DNA of 64,000 bases from Cenococcum geophilum 1.58 (lineage: Eukaryota; Ascomycota; Dothideomycetes; Gloniales; Gloniaceae), in NCBI GenBank assembly GCA_001692895.1, contig KV748179.1:4486668-4550667 (forward strand). The letters run 5' to 3'. This document shows positions 46,755-59,615 of the stretch, piece after piece; the stretch's first letter is position 1; each line of letters starts with the position of its first letter. A program made the position numbers and the translations under genes. The notes beneath the pieces are model-generated. The model ran no database searches and was not told the origin of the DNA. It saw only the letters and a list, made by a program, of their open reading frames with translations.

Positions 46755-49700
46755 ACCTATTTAAATAACTATTAAAGGAAGACAAATTAAGATATTTTTT
46801 AATATTCTACTATTAGGACGGGATAAGGTAGTACTAGGGATGCCTTAGTTATAGGAATATAATTTAAAGATTAATTAGATTATAGGACAAGTTAATATTA
46901 GAGATACTTAATAACACAAAATATAATAATAAACTAAGTTAGTATAGTACTAAGTTAGAGCGATATATAAAGAAACCGAGAAATGGTTGTCCTATATACT
47001 AAAGAGATACTATAAATATAGTAAAAAACTATGGAGCCTAGAAAGTAAAAAGTTGGCAGATTATATAGTATAGAATTGGAACTAGGAATAAGCCTAAGGT
47101 TCTTTTTAACCTATAAGCTTACTTAAGAGGAGTTTAGAGCACTTAAAGAGTTTATTTAAAAAAAACCTATAAAAGGGATATATTAGACCATTATAGTTAT
47201 TAGTAGGATATCTAGTACTGTTTATACTAAAGAAGAATGGAAAACTTAGGCTATATATTAACTATAGATAGTTAAATAGCATTACTTGGAAAGATAGATA
47301 TCCTTTACCCTTAATTAGCGAAATTTAGGACTAGATAGGTAACGCGTAAATCTTTATAAAGATAGATCTAAGATAGGCGTACTATTAGATTAAAATTAAG
47401 GAAGGCAATAAATAGAAGGCAGCCTTTAGGTTAAAGGAAGGACTATATAAGCCATTAGTTATATAATTTAGACTTATAAACGCACTAGTAACGTTTTAGA
47501 AGCAAATTAATAGTATATTAGGAGAACACCTTAATAAGTTTATTATAGTATACCTCAACAACATTATTATCTACTTAATAACTAAGGAAGAATATGGAGA
47601 ATATATTAAATAGGTCTTAAGGAGACTATAAGAAGAACAAATACTAGTAGCAATTAAGAAATACGAGTTCTTTATAAGACCAATTTCGTTAAATTTATAA
47701 TTAAACTAGGTTATATTAGTATAGACCTAAGGAAGATTAAAGCTATAGTAAGTTAGTAAAAGCTAGAGAATGTAACACAGTTAAGGTTATTTTTAGGGGT
47801 TTGTAACTACTATAGAAGGTTTATAGTATAATAGTTAAAGAATATTAAACCGTTTACTAGGCTTATAAAGAAAGAGGAACTATAGGTATAGGGGAATAAG
47901 TAAAAGGAGCTGTTTAAGGAACTTAAGGAATTGTTTACCTAGGAGCTAATCTTTAAAATCTATTAACTAGGATTAGATACGGTTATAAAAACAAACGTAT
48001 TAAACTTCGCACTAAAAGCATGCTTACTATAGAAGTATAGGAACGTATAGCATTTAGTAGCATATTATAGTCGGAAGATAACACTACTAAAATTAAACTA
48101 TAACATCTATAATAAGGAGTTGTTAGGTATAGTTATAGTACTTAAAAATAGAGAGTATTTTTATAAGGCGTAGAGAAACTATTTATAGTTAAAATAGATT
48201 ATAAGAACCTAATAGGGTTCCTAATAATAAAAGAACTTAATTAAAGGCAAGTTAGATGGGTAGAAATGCTTATAGAATACTATTTTAAGATTTAGTATAC
48301 TAAAGGTACTAAGAACGTAAGGGTAGATACGTTAAGTAGAAAGGCTAAATTATAGAATAATAAGAAACTATTAGGAGTAATACTACGCAAAGATAAGGAT
48401 GGATTAATTAGATATAATTACCCTAAACTAGTAGTAACTTAAGAGGATAAAGGACTAGAAAGAATCTATAAAACACTAAAGAGCTTTTAGGTATAAAGAA
48501 TTTTAAAAGCATAGCTAGAAGATCTATAGATAGATATATATAAAAATTAAGAAGTAAAGTATATCCTAAAGAGTATAGCAGAGTATTTTATAGAAGATTT
48601 TTATAAGGGAATAACCTAAGGATATAATAGAGTAATAGGCTTAGTGTTAAGACTTTAGGAAGAATACATTATTAACGGAATTTAGGGTATAGCTAGAAAA
48701 GTAATAAAAGAGTATCTAAATTGCTAGAGGAATAAACTAATAAGGTATAAGCTATATGGAGGGCTATAACCTATTAAAATACTAGAAAGACTATGGGAGG
48801 TTATATTATAGGACTTTATTATTAAGTTACTAAAATTAAGAGATCCTATTACCGGATAAGAGCACGACGTAATCCTTATAATAGTGGATAAGTTAACTAA
48901 ATAGGGCTACTTTATAGTATATATAGAAGAAATCTTATCGGAAGATATTACTAGAATCTATATTAAAGAAGTATTTATAAGATATAGAGTACTAAGTAAA
49001 ATTATATTGGATAGAGACCTAAGATTTATAGTAGTATTTTAGGAAGTATTTTTTAGCGGAATAAGGGGTTCGCGTAGTAACATTAATAGTATACTACCTG
49101 TAGATAGATGGTTAGACGGAAAGATTAAATTAGACGCTAAAATAGTATTTAAGACACTATATTAATTACGCACAGAATAATTAGGTATTGTTATTACTAG
49201 TTATATAGTTTATATATAATATAATACTATAGGAAGGAATAGGCATATTACTATTTAAGGCAAATTATAGATATAAACTAAGAATATTATTATTACTATA
49301 GTAAGTAAAGAAAATAAGTAGTATAGCTAAAGAAAAAATTAAGACGTTAATAAATCTTTATATAGACCTTATAGAATTAGTAGAAAAAGTATAAGAGAGA
49401 ATAAAAAGGTATTATAACGCTAAGAGATCTAAGGGACCAGATCTTAAGGAGGGGGATAAAGTATAGCTACTATATAAAAATTTTAAGAGCTAATAACTAA
49501 GTAAGAAATTAGACTATGTTAGGTTAGGACCTTTTAAAATTATATAAAGGATTTTACTAGTTATATTTAAGTTAAACCTACTAGCCAAAATAAAGATTTA
49601 CCCTATATAATATATTGTAATGCTAGAGCTAGTATATAGGAATATTAAGCCACTAATCTATAAAGTAGATATGTATAGAGGGTAAAAAGAAGATAAATAG

Positions 49701-49954
49701 TAAGTTTTAAAGATTATTAGTTATAAGGATATTAATAATAAAATATAGTATAAGGTTAAGTAGATAGGCTATAATAAGACTACCTAGGAGCTATTATAGA
49801 ATTTTAAAAAAAAACGCTATAGAAAAGGTATAGGAGTATTAGAAGAAAATGGGTTAGGTAATATTAAGAAGGAGCTAAAGATAAAGGGATTAGTTAAAGG
49901 TAATAGACGAGCCGGATTATCTAAGGGATCTACTATTAGCGTATTAGTTATTTC

Positions 49955-50190
49955 CGCCTCTTTTTAATTAGAGTCTTTTTTAGCCTTTTTAGCCTTAAGC
50001 TTATGGAGACCTTACTCTATAAGACGGTACTCTTTAGAGTATACTTTCTTACGAACCTTTTTAAGACGGATTAACTAAGTAAACGCAGTCTAATAAAGCT
50101 TAAATGCGTAACGCTAGGCTTCTAAAAGACGAGTAGACTCTTTAGAGGAATGATAAAGTTTATTATAAGCCGCGATAAGAAAGGTATAAG
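49955..50190 (-). other. Antisense protein-like region in the 3' spacer of element E
   Basis: The minus strand here reads with LIRLKKVRKKVYSKEYRLIE, almost the same motif as in element A (1390-1620) and B (28380-28570). It lies downstream of the chromodomain on the strand opposite to pol, and the start of element G cuts it. Broken fossil, function unknown. Confidence 0.6.
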
Positions 50191-52959
50191 GGATATTATT
50201 ACGGATACCTTAGGTTGCCCTTAGGACAACCCCCAGACGCCCCTTAGATAGTCGCCAGTCACGTACTAGAGGTACGTGCCCATAGTATATAGTCTCTACA
50301 ATTTTAGAGGCCTTACCTCCTTAAGGATTTATCTCTCTTACCAATTTATTCTATTCTACAATCGTATCCTTATAGCCCCCTGTCTACAAAATCCCCTTAT
50401 ATTTAAATCCTTCCTACTTTTTTTTAGAAGGGTAGTCGGCTTAAGGACCAGATTATTTATTTATATCTTTTATTTACAACCACTATCCTCCCTTAAAATC
50501 TCGTGATAACCTAAATAGAAACTCCACGGGCACCTTATAGGAAGCCGTTGCGCTAAGGCAAGAAGGTCCCTCTAATAGTAAGAGATTGCGATAATATAAC
50601 CCTCTGGGTAAGATAGCTAAATAAGCCCCAATACCTAGATACTCTAGGAGCTTAAAGACTTTTATATACCTATGGTTACTAGCAACGCTAAGGAAAATAT
50701 AGATACCCTTTATAACAGTTATAATACTACTAGAAAGTAGCTAGAACCCCTTTAGCCCTACCTAGGCTAATTAAAAGATTAAACGCTAGAGGTAACTCTA
50801 AGATCTTCTTTTAAGCCAGAAATGCTAGAGGAATATATTAATATATCCGACTAGTGAACTAACTAGAACCCTCCTGGAAGACCACTAGCCTATAATTAGC
50901 ATAGTAGTAGTATATAAACTGCTTACGAGCTAAGCGGGCCTACCCCTTTAGGTAATCTATACTAACTACTAACTTAAGACTTAAGCCTTATAGGGAAATC
51001 TATACTAGCTACTGGTACTAATACTACCTCTATAGCCGGAGCTTCCCTAGGGCTAAGGTTAGAAAGTTAAAAGCCCTAAACCAATATTCTTTAAAATAGA
51101 TATTAGGAAGCTACCATAAGGCTCTTAAAAGCTATATAGGAAGGAGCCACTAATAAATATATTAGAAACCTCTAGGGGTAAGTCTAGATCTAGTAGAGCT
51201 TAATCTAGGCTAAATAAAATCTTTTATAACCTAGCTAAGGCTAAGGGCTTTCTAGGAGCTACCTAGTACCTACCTAAGGTATAGAAGACTTAGAGAGTTA
51301 TCTATACTATAAACGGAAAAAGGATATAGACTAACTGGCTAAGGCCTTTAGTAGTTTAGAACTCCGCTATAGGCCTAACGCCTAATAGTTAGACGATTGG
51401 GTTTATAAGGTAGACAACTTCTTTAAAATACTAATAATATAAGATAATACTAAAGAGCGTATACGCTAGATTATTAGTAAGATTAGAGATTAATTACTAA
51501 ACCAGATTATACTTAATTAGCTTAATAAAAAGCAAATTACTATATAGCTATAGCTGTAACCCTTTTTAAAGAAATAGGCTTAAGATCTATATATTATATA
51601 ATATAATAATATAGAGCTATTCTAGAATAGGATACAGCTTAATCGCTATAACTTCCACTAGTTTATAAACTTTATAAAAACTTATACTTAATAAATAGAT
51701 TTAGAGCCCTTTAAAAATAAGAACGGTAGCATTTATAAAAAGGAGAAGATCGGGTTTATCTAGGCTAGAATTAAACTAGCAATTTGTAATAAAATAAAGC
51801 GCGTAAAAGCCCTATTACGGATTACTATATATACGGATTTCGAACGAGTAGTTCTAAATGCTAAAGATATAGTAAGGAACTAGACCTCTTCTGGTAGGAA
51901 GCTAAGGGGTTACTAAAAGCGCAGGCACTTTAGTAGTAATGTAGGGCAGACCTAACCTTTAAAGAAGCCATTCTTAAAGAGAACTTTAGAAGGGTTAAAG
52001 TTAGGAGCCTTAAATAACGGGAAAGACTCTTAGGGTTAACCTAATACCCGTTTGGTACCTTTACGGAAATACTTTAAGAAGTTAAGAGAAAACTCTAGAG
52101 GTAAATCCTATTAGAAAAACAAGTAGGGTAATAACCGCACTAACGATCTAAAAAAAGAAAAACCCTAGTTGCGGACCTCTCGTAGCTATAACTAGGGTAA
52201 GATATAGAAAAAGGGACTCTCTATATCGCTGTTAAGCTAGAAATAATACTCTCTATAGGTAAGGTATGTTAGTTTTAAGTACTATATAATAGCGGCGCCG
52301 AAATTAATCTTATATAATATAATTTAGTAAAAGAGTATAAACTTATCCTATTATAAAGGTGGCGGAAACCTATTATAGGCTTCCTAAATAAGCATTGGAT
52401 TAAACTATATAGTGCCTATAAGCTTATAGTATTAGTGGCCAATATATATAACTGCATTAAGGTAGTTAGCCTGTAACCCTTCTAGGTGGCTAACTTTATA
52501 AGTTATAACTTTATTCTTAGATACCCTTAGCTTACGGAAGTAGATCCTAAAATATACTTTAAAACAGAAGCCTTTAAATAGTAGAGTAATAAAGATTTAG
52601 AAGGGCGTATATTACTAATAAGCCTAAAGGACATTTTAGAGAATGTAGCCCTAGGTAAAATAGTATACGCTTTATACCTAAAGGAGTATTAGATCTAACC
52701 CCTATTTAATAGCAAGATAGGTATAGAGCCTAGTATAGGTAATAACCCCTTTATAATAGAAACCCTATAGGGAACTACTAAATAGGTGTAATGGGACTAG
52801 CCCAGTTACAGTAGGAATGTCTTAGTGAAACACTTGATAGATAAATTCCGACGCTTTGACCAAATTCTGCTAGATTAATTGAATTCTACTAAAGTCCGTC
52901 GAAGACCGCGTGCGTATATACGCACGCATCGACCACTAAGCCCCTAACTATTTAATTAT

Positions 52960-53119
52960 TGTTAGTTACACAAGGGGGATATCACGTAGCTACGGTTCGT
53001 AGATAGTATGATAATTGTTCTATTTTTGATAGGAATAAGGAAAGGGGTAAGGAACTTAAGGTTCCTCACCACGCTAGGGCCACGTCGACACGTAACGACC
53101 GCTTACCTCATTCCCGACA
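52960..53119 (-). repeat. LTR of element H (left)
   Basis: A 160 bp repeat differing from 55199-55358 at roughly seven sites, all transitions. It includes a short hairpin, GTGAGGAAC with GTTCCTCAC in the right copy. Confidence 0.93.
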
Positions 53120-53285
53120 CTAGCAACTCTTCTTTTGTAGTTGCCATCTATATACACTTATAGATTGCCACTATATAAAGATATAAAGCTAAGGAGAAGA
53201 AGAAGAAGATAAAGAAGGATGTTAGGTTTAATAAGAATACAAAGGGAGTCGCTAAGGCGCTAGTAGTAAGCGAGCCAATAGCGAT

Positions 53286-53308
53286 TTTTCTATGCCGGGC
53301 ATAGAAAA
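53286..53308. other. Near-perfect palindrome in element H
   Basis: TTTTCTATGCC and GGCATAGAAAA flank a single G, an 11 bp perfect stem. It lies between the left LTR and the RNase H end fragment. Function unknown. Confidence 0.65.
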
Positions 53309-53549
53309 TCCTGATTGGCTAGCAGAAGTTAGGGTCGGCAGAGTATGGTAGGAATTTGGCAGGTAGTACGCCCTAGGAAACTGTGTTATTAAAATAGGGT
53401 TGCGGAGCTAGCGGAGCGTAACTAGATACGGCTAGCTCAAGCAAATGGGAACGACAGTCGACCAATAGGAATGCTCTTNAATTGCCTTTNTCATCGCATC
53501 TGCCGGGTTNTCTTGGCCACTAATCCATCGAATCCCAAAGAGTTCTTNA

Positions 53550-53935
53550 TGCTCTACGAGGACCTCTACGAGGACCTCTACTAGGACCTCCATGAGGATC
53601 TCCATGAGGGTCTCCACGAGAACCTCTATAAGGGTCTCCACGAGAACCTCTGCGAGGACCTCCATGAGGACCTCCACGAGGACCTCCATGAGGACCTCCA
53701 CGAGGACCTCCATGAGGACCTCTATGAGGACCTCCACGAGGACCTCTACCAGGACCTCTACCAGGACCTCCACGAGGACCTCTACGAGAATCTCCACNAG
53801 GANCTCTACGAGGACCTCTACGAGGACCTCCACGAGANCCTCCATGAGGACCTCTACTAGGACCTCCACGAGAGCCTCTGCGAGGACCTCTACGAGAACC
53901 TCTGCGAGGACCTCCACGAGAACCTCCATCAGTGC
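53550..53935. repeat. 12 bp minisatellite (GAGGACCTCTAC)n in element H
   Basis: About 32 units of 12 bp, mostly GAGGACCTCTAC or GAGGACCTCCAC. On the minus strand it reads as repeated EVLV and runs straight into the RNase H end fragment, so the array sits in frame next to coding sequence. Several ambiguous bases lie in and beside it (53479-53838). Confidence 0.93.
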
Positions 53936-54004
53936 TTTGTAGCCGATATTAATCGTACCCTCTGCCGTATTCTAATTCCCTGCTAAACTTCTCCTAATCT
54001 TGCG

Positions 54005-54200
54005 GTGGTAACGTAGATCTAGGTTGTTGCGGAGGTTGTTGCGGAGATTGCTGCGGACGTTGCTGCGGAGATTGCTGCGGAGGCTCTTCTAGAAGTTCTT
54101 GCGGACGTTGCTGCGGACGTTGTGGTTGCTGCGGAGGTTGCTGCGGATATTGCTGCGGAGGTTGTTGCGGATATTGCTGCGGAGGTTGTAGTTGCTGTAG
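54005..54200. repeat. 12 bp minisatellite (TTGCTGCGGAGG)n in element H
   Basis: About 16 units of 12 bp varying TTGCTGCGGAGG, TTGTTGCGGAGA and TTGCTGCGGACG, followed by degraded GGAGCTTATTAC units to about 54260. Not related in sequence to the other H array. The frame across it is a shadow. Confidence 0.9.
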
Positions 54201-55198
54201 AGGTTGCTTCGGAGCTTATTACGGAGCTTAATACGGAGCTTATTACGGAGCTTAAGGCACAGGTTAAGATACGGCAGCCTGAGGAACTTAAGGTGTTTAA
54301 TAGCCTAAGGTTGTCTGTAGTATTGCTTATAGCTATCCGTTATTAGGATTCCCTTAAGAGTTAAACTTCTTTTAGTACTCAATCTCTTGTGGAGTCCATT
54401 TGTGCTCTTTTTCTGCGTTAAGGACTTGCTGAATATTATCTCTAATAGTACCCCCATTTATAGGGACAAATACTCCTTTCTCCTAAAGGAAGTCTTAAAA
54501 ATCTTAAATAATATAAATATTACCAAGTGCCCAGGTGTTGGCAGTCTATCCTATAAAATCCTCCCTAAAATATTCCTATAGCTGTAAATCGGTATAGTAT
54601 CTACTTTGGTAAAATAGAATATGGTGTAGGAGAAAGCCGTTAACTTATTTTACGGTATAAGTTGTTATATTAAGGGTAAATTCGTCCCAATTTTCGTCGA
54701 TGAGTTTCGCGTATATAGCTACCTCTAGTGGTAAGGAGTCTCTCTAGTTGTTTGGAATAGCCATAGTTATATCTTTAGAGGGAGGGAGATGTTGTTGGTA
54801 TAGGGATTGTCGTTTAGTATAGGGATTATTATTTGGTATAGGGGTTATTATTTAGTACGCGTTCGTCGTTTAGTACGCGTTTGTCATTTGGTACGTGTTT
54901 GGACGTATATTTGCGATTATGGGGCTTAGGACTAGTTCTGGCCTTAAATTATAAAGACTCGTAAAGCGTGTTATTCTGCGTAATGGACGCAAGAATCTGT
55001 AATCTAGGGAAGGCTTAGGACCAGTTCTGGCCTTTAGATCCTTAGATTCGTAGAAGAGTTCTATTTAAGGTTTAGGACCAGTTCTAACCTTAAAAGACAG
55101 CTTCCCTTAGTATAAGTAGCACTAGTATAGTGGCTTGTCTCTTCTTGGTGAAAACCTAGCTGTTCTATAGTATAACAGTAAAGTTAACTACTAATTAG

Positions 55199-55358
55199 TG
55201 TTGGTTACATAAGGGGGATATCACGTAGCTACGGTTCGTAGATAGTATAATAATTGTTCTGTTTTTGATAGGAATAAGGAAAGGGGTGAGGAACTTAAGG
55301 TTCCTCACCACGCTAGGGCCACGTCGACACGTGACGACCGCTTGCCTCATTCCCGACA
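55199..55358 (-). repeat. LTR of element H (right)
   Basis: A 160 bp LTR with plus-strand tips TGTTGGTTACA-like and TTCCCGACA. It contains the perfect 9 bp stem GTGAGGAAC / GTTCCTCAC around TTAAG. Confidence 0.93.
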
Positions 55359-58300
55359 ATTATATAATTCTTTTATTATTCCTTCTCTTTTTTATATAAC
55401 GTCTTGTTCTTAGCGAGAGCTATATACCCTTAGATTTAGATAAAATATATATTGTTCCTTTAAATCTTCCCTAAAGTCTCTTTGCGCCCTTATAATAGGC
55501 TATAGAGATATTATAGGGAGGCGGCGATTTTAAGGATCTTATAAGATACTTTAACCGTTATAGGTTACTCTGGCCTAAGTAATATATAAAGAGTATACTA
55601 CGGCATCTTAAGCGCTATATTAAGGATTTCTCTACCCTTTATTAGCTACTATATAAAACAGTATAATATATAGTGGTAACTATGTATAAGCAACCACTAT
55701 AGCGTATAACGCTGCCCGCAAGTATTCTAAGGGAGCTTTAAGACCTACCTAATAATAATATAAAGGACGAACGCGACCCTAATTTATTAAATATTCTAGT
55801 AGGCCTAAGGGACTTACTAAGGGTATTTTTAGGTAGGAGAGCTAAAGTCCTATTATAGAACTTGGAGTATAATTATATAATTAATCTAGAAGAAGGTAAA
55901 TAACCGCTAAACCTTCCTATCTATAACCTCTCGCGTAAAGAGCTTAAGATCCTATAGGAGTACCTTAATAGGTTACTAGAAAAGGGGTAGGTCTAGCCTA
56001 GTAAGTCACTATTAGGCGCGCTAATTCTCTTTATTCTAAAACTATATAGAACTATAAGGCTATATATAGACTATTACGGTCTTAATAAGATTATAATTAA
56101 GAACCGTTACCTACTACTACTAGTTAGTAAAATGCTGGATTTACTATTTAGGGCGAAGATTTTTACGAAGCTGGATTTATAAGACGCCTATTATAGGCTC
56201 TGTATTAAAGAAGGGGATAAGTAAAAAACCGCTTTTAAGACCCGATATAGCCACTTTAAGTATTTAGTAATGCCTTTTAGGCTAGCTAATACGCCTATAA
56301 TATTCTAATTATATCTTTACAGAGCCTTAGGGGGACTAGTTAACCGTATATACGTCGTTTATTTAGATAATATCTTAATCTACTTAGAAGATAAGGATTA
56401 ATACGAGTAATATATCCGCGAAGTGCTAGAACGTTTAGATAATTAGGGCCTCTACGCTAAGGCGTTAAAGTATATCTTTAATACTAAGCAGGTTAAGTTC
56501 CTAGGTTATATTATAACGCCTATAGGTGTAGTTATAGACCTAGTATAAGTATAGATAATTTAGGAATAGCTAGAGCTAGAGAGCTATTAATATATTTAAG
56601 TATTCCTAGGCTTTGCCAATTTTTATAGGCGCTTTATTTATAACTACTTAGATATTACCTAATACCTATTTAACTATATTACGGAAGCTTCCTAAGACCT
56701 AACCTAAGGAGTAAAAAGCTTAAAGGCGGTAAGGAAGAAAACTAAGAAGGGACCAACTAAATAGCATAAACTATAGTTATGGCCCGGAAAGGTTTAGGAG
56801 GCCTTTTAGAAACTTCGCGTAAAGTTTATAGAAGCTCTATTACTACGGCATTTTAACCTAAATTAGCTATTAATAATAATTACTAATGTATTAAATTTCG
56901 CCCTTATTAGTATCCTACTATAACCTAATAGGCATTTAGATACTACCTAGCTCCACTAAAAACTAGTAGTATTTTATAGTAGAAAATTCTAGGGGCCTAA
57001 AGTTAGGTATTATACCCACGATAAGGAACTACTGGCTATAGTTAACTGCTTTAAATAGTGGCGACACTACCTTAAGTACGCGAGCTATACCACTTATATA
57101 CTTTTAGATCACTATAATCTACGCTACTTTATAACTATAAAGGAGCTTATACCTTAATAAGCTAAATAGGTAGAGGAGCTTACGCGATTTAATTTTAAGA
57201 TTAAATATAAGCTAGGGGAAAACAACCCTGCTAATAGATTATTATAACGGCTAGACTATACTAAAGGCTTTAAAACGGGAGAAGGAAAATAAATAATAAA
57301 TATTTTACTCCCTATATTGTAGAACAAGCTCTAGGTATAGGATACTTAAGTACCTATAGCTTTATATACTAAGTCTTAGGTAATATAAGCCCTATTAGTT
57401 TCTATTAATATTCCGGCTAGTACTTAGTTTATTACTAATAAGGGTCTAAATATACCTAGATAGGACGTCCCTAATATATTCTTAGAACCTAGTAATANAC
57501 TATCCCTAATNACTAAGCTATCCCCTTAAACTAATAGCGAAGCTATAGAGTAATTAGAACTCGGAGCCCTATAATAACTAAAGGACTTTAACCTTATAGC
57601 GGCCTTCCTAATATACGCGTATTAAAGAGTTATAAAATCTATAGTACTATCTAATCTTATACTTAGAGTAGTATAGGATAAAATAGCTTTTACCCAAGAA
57701 CTATCTAAAAGGTTAATAGATTTTATCCATAAGGTGTAACAAAGGGACGCTTTTTATACTATCCTTAATATAGAAGTAGACTGGAAATATAACGGAAAGG
57801 AAGCTACTAGGCGCTACTATTAGGAACTAGACCCGATAGGCCTACTATATATAGAGGTAGTAAGGTTTAGGTGCTATAAAAAGCAAATCTATAACAGAAA
57901 ATTCTTATAAAGAATTACAATAATCCTCTAGGCGGCTATTATAGTTAAGTAAAAACAGTAGAATTACTTTAGCGTAAATACTATTAGCTAAGGCTTAATT
58001 AGGAAGTAAAGGAGTATATTAGCTATTGCGAGAAGTGTTAAGTATATAAGATCCGCAGGTATAAGCTATAGGGTCTACTTAAATTAATTCCCCCTGCTAG
58101 TAAGCTATAGCAATATTACGCTATAGACTTTATTACAGATCTCCTACTATCTAAAGATAGCTAAGGACGAATATATAATTTAGTTCTTATACTTATTAAT
58201 AGGGTTTTAAAGTACGTTTAATACCTTCCTGTTAATAAAATAATTAATATATAAGCGCTAGCTAACCTAATTAAGGAGAAATGCTTTCTTAAAGTAGATT

Positions 58301-59046
58301 AGCCGCACTCTATTATTACTAATAGGGGCAGCGTCTTTATAAGCCAGTACTGGTTGGACCTATACTTCTATTTAAAGATAGACCACTATTATAATATAGC
58401 TTTCTATTTATAAACAGACGGGTAAATAGAATGCTAGAACTAGGAACTAAAGTCTTACCTATAGATATATTTAAACTACTAGCAAGATAACTAATGTAAG
58501 CTACTTCCGTATATAGAGTACGCTTATAATTTAAAGTAATATACATTATATAAGTATATACCAATTTAGATTGCCTATAGCGTTTAACTATTTCGGTTTA
58601 ATAGTATGCCTAATAATTACTAGCTAAGGCCGCATAATTAGTTATGGGATCCTACTAGGAAGTCTAAGAATATCTACTAAAGAGTATAAGGATACCTCTA
58701 GGAATAGGAGGAGTAATGGAAGTATATAAAGTAGAGCCTATAAGATGCCTAAGAGTAGTAGAGACTTTAGTATAACCGTAAGCACTAGGATAAGCATTTC
58801 GGAGTAGGCGATAAGGTTCTATTATATTTAATAAATATTAAGACCCGTTAACTATTAAAGAAGCTTAATATAAGATACTTAGGTCCTTTTTAAGTTAAGG
58901 AATGAATTAGTAAGCTAGCCTATTATCTCTAGCTACTCCTATTTATAGCTTATATATATCTAGTGTTTTATATAAACCTACTAGAGCTATAGTATAGACC
59001 GCCACCGGAAAAGAACTTCTATTTAGGCCTAATTAAATACCCTAAG

Positions 59047-59615
59047 TGTTATGCTTAAGCCCAACCCACTTAACCATACAAACCACCAAAAAGGTAGCAG
59101 CAGTGTCTCGCGACTGGACGGGCTGCCGGTTGGAATGCCTTATAAGCTCTCCAGCCCATACCGCAGGTATGGGTAGCGCATCGCATGACAACTGCAACCC
59201 CCTCCTAGGGCGCATGTCCTCAGGCGCCTAAATCGCGACAAATGGCTGGGTGGTCTTGGCCACGCAGCGCGCGAGCTGCCCGCAGCAACGCGAGGCGTCC
59301 GCTAGCACCCTAGCTAGCGTATTAAGCTTTCCATAAGGGTGACCTCCAGCAAGCACGTGCGATACCCCGCACTGACTGCAGAGAGTGCAGTCGCTTAGGC
59401 TGTCCCGTACTCGTGAATGCTTAACCCCGCACTAGATTAAACACTGACCTCCAGGTAGTCGCGAAACACATTGTTATGCCTAAGCCCAACCCACTTAACC
59501 ATACAAACCACCAAAAAGGTAGCAGTAGTGTCTCGCGACTGGACGGGCTGCCGGTTGGAATGCCTTATAAGCTCTCCAGCCTTTACAGCAAGTATAGGTA
59601 GCGTATTATATAACA
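59047..59615. mobile_element. Element J: TRIM (terminal-repeat retrotransposon in miniature)
   Basis: 569 bp with 144 bp LTRs (59047-59190 and 59472-59615) and the target CTAAG duplicated at 59042-59046 and 59616-59620. The 281 bp interior (59191-59471) has no coding sequence and is GC-rich and almost free of RIP, so the element is young relative to G. The left LTR ends in a perfect hairpin (CCCATACC, GCA, GGTATGGG) near 59154-59172; the right LTR has drifted there by transitions. LTR tips are TGTTATGC and ATGACA/ATAACA. Inserted between the integrase end and the chromodomain of G. Orientation is not clear. Open frames in both LTRs are shadows. Confidence 0.93.

Larger units (their letters stand above)
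25523..50196 (+). mobile_element. Element E: 5'-truncated Gypsy chromovirus, split by B
   Basis: Plus-strand fossil of the A/B family in two pieces, 25523-27543 and 46755-50196, parted by element B, with the target ACCTA duplicated at 27539-27543 and 46755-46759. The first piece is the second half of gag and the protease start (KALIDS near 27380). The second piece has reverse transcriptase about 47050-47740, RNase H about 47960-48330, integrase about 48560-49210 and a chromodomain about 49690-49840. The 5' LTR and first half of gag are absent, replaced by element M. The 3' end is cut near 50196, where G begins. Dozens of RIP-type breaks. Confidence 0.85.
52960..55358 (-). mobile_element. Element H: short Copia-derived LTR element with minisatellite interior
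   Basis: 2399 bp with 160 bp LTRs (52960-53119 and 55199-55358) and the target ATTAT duplicated at 52955-52959 and 55359-55363. Sense is minus. A gag-like start lies at 54764 (MAIPNN). The only pol trace is the very end of a Copia-type RNase H at 53550-53411 (FGIRWISG, NPADAM). Most of pol is absent, and two 12 bp minisatellites fill the gap. Short repeats of about 24 bp (54793-54900) and three GGACCAGTTCTGGCC-like blocks (54928-55095) lie in the leader. It looks like a deletion derivative moved in trans. The ends look whole; the interior is broken. Confidence 0.82.
52787..55494. repeat. Solo LTR of the F family, inside G and split by H
   Basis: 52787-52959 plus 55364-55494 together make about 304 bp and match the reverse complement of the F LTRs. 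They include a copy of the palindrome TGCGTATATACGCACGC near 52910-52930. The target ATAGG is duplicated at 52782-52786 and 55495-55499. No internal region of F is present, so this is what LTR-LTR recombination leaves. Element H entered it later. Confidence 0.92.

Noticed and set aside
53432-53942. Two long overlapping frames on opposite strands (EVLV and RTST repeats)
   Set aside because: Both come from the GAGGACCTCTAC minisatellite. Only the short RNase H tail next to it is real coding remnant, and it is reported under element H.
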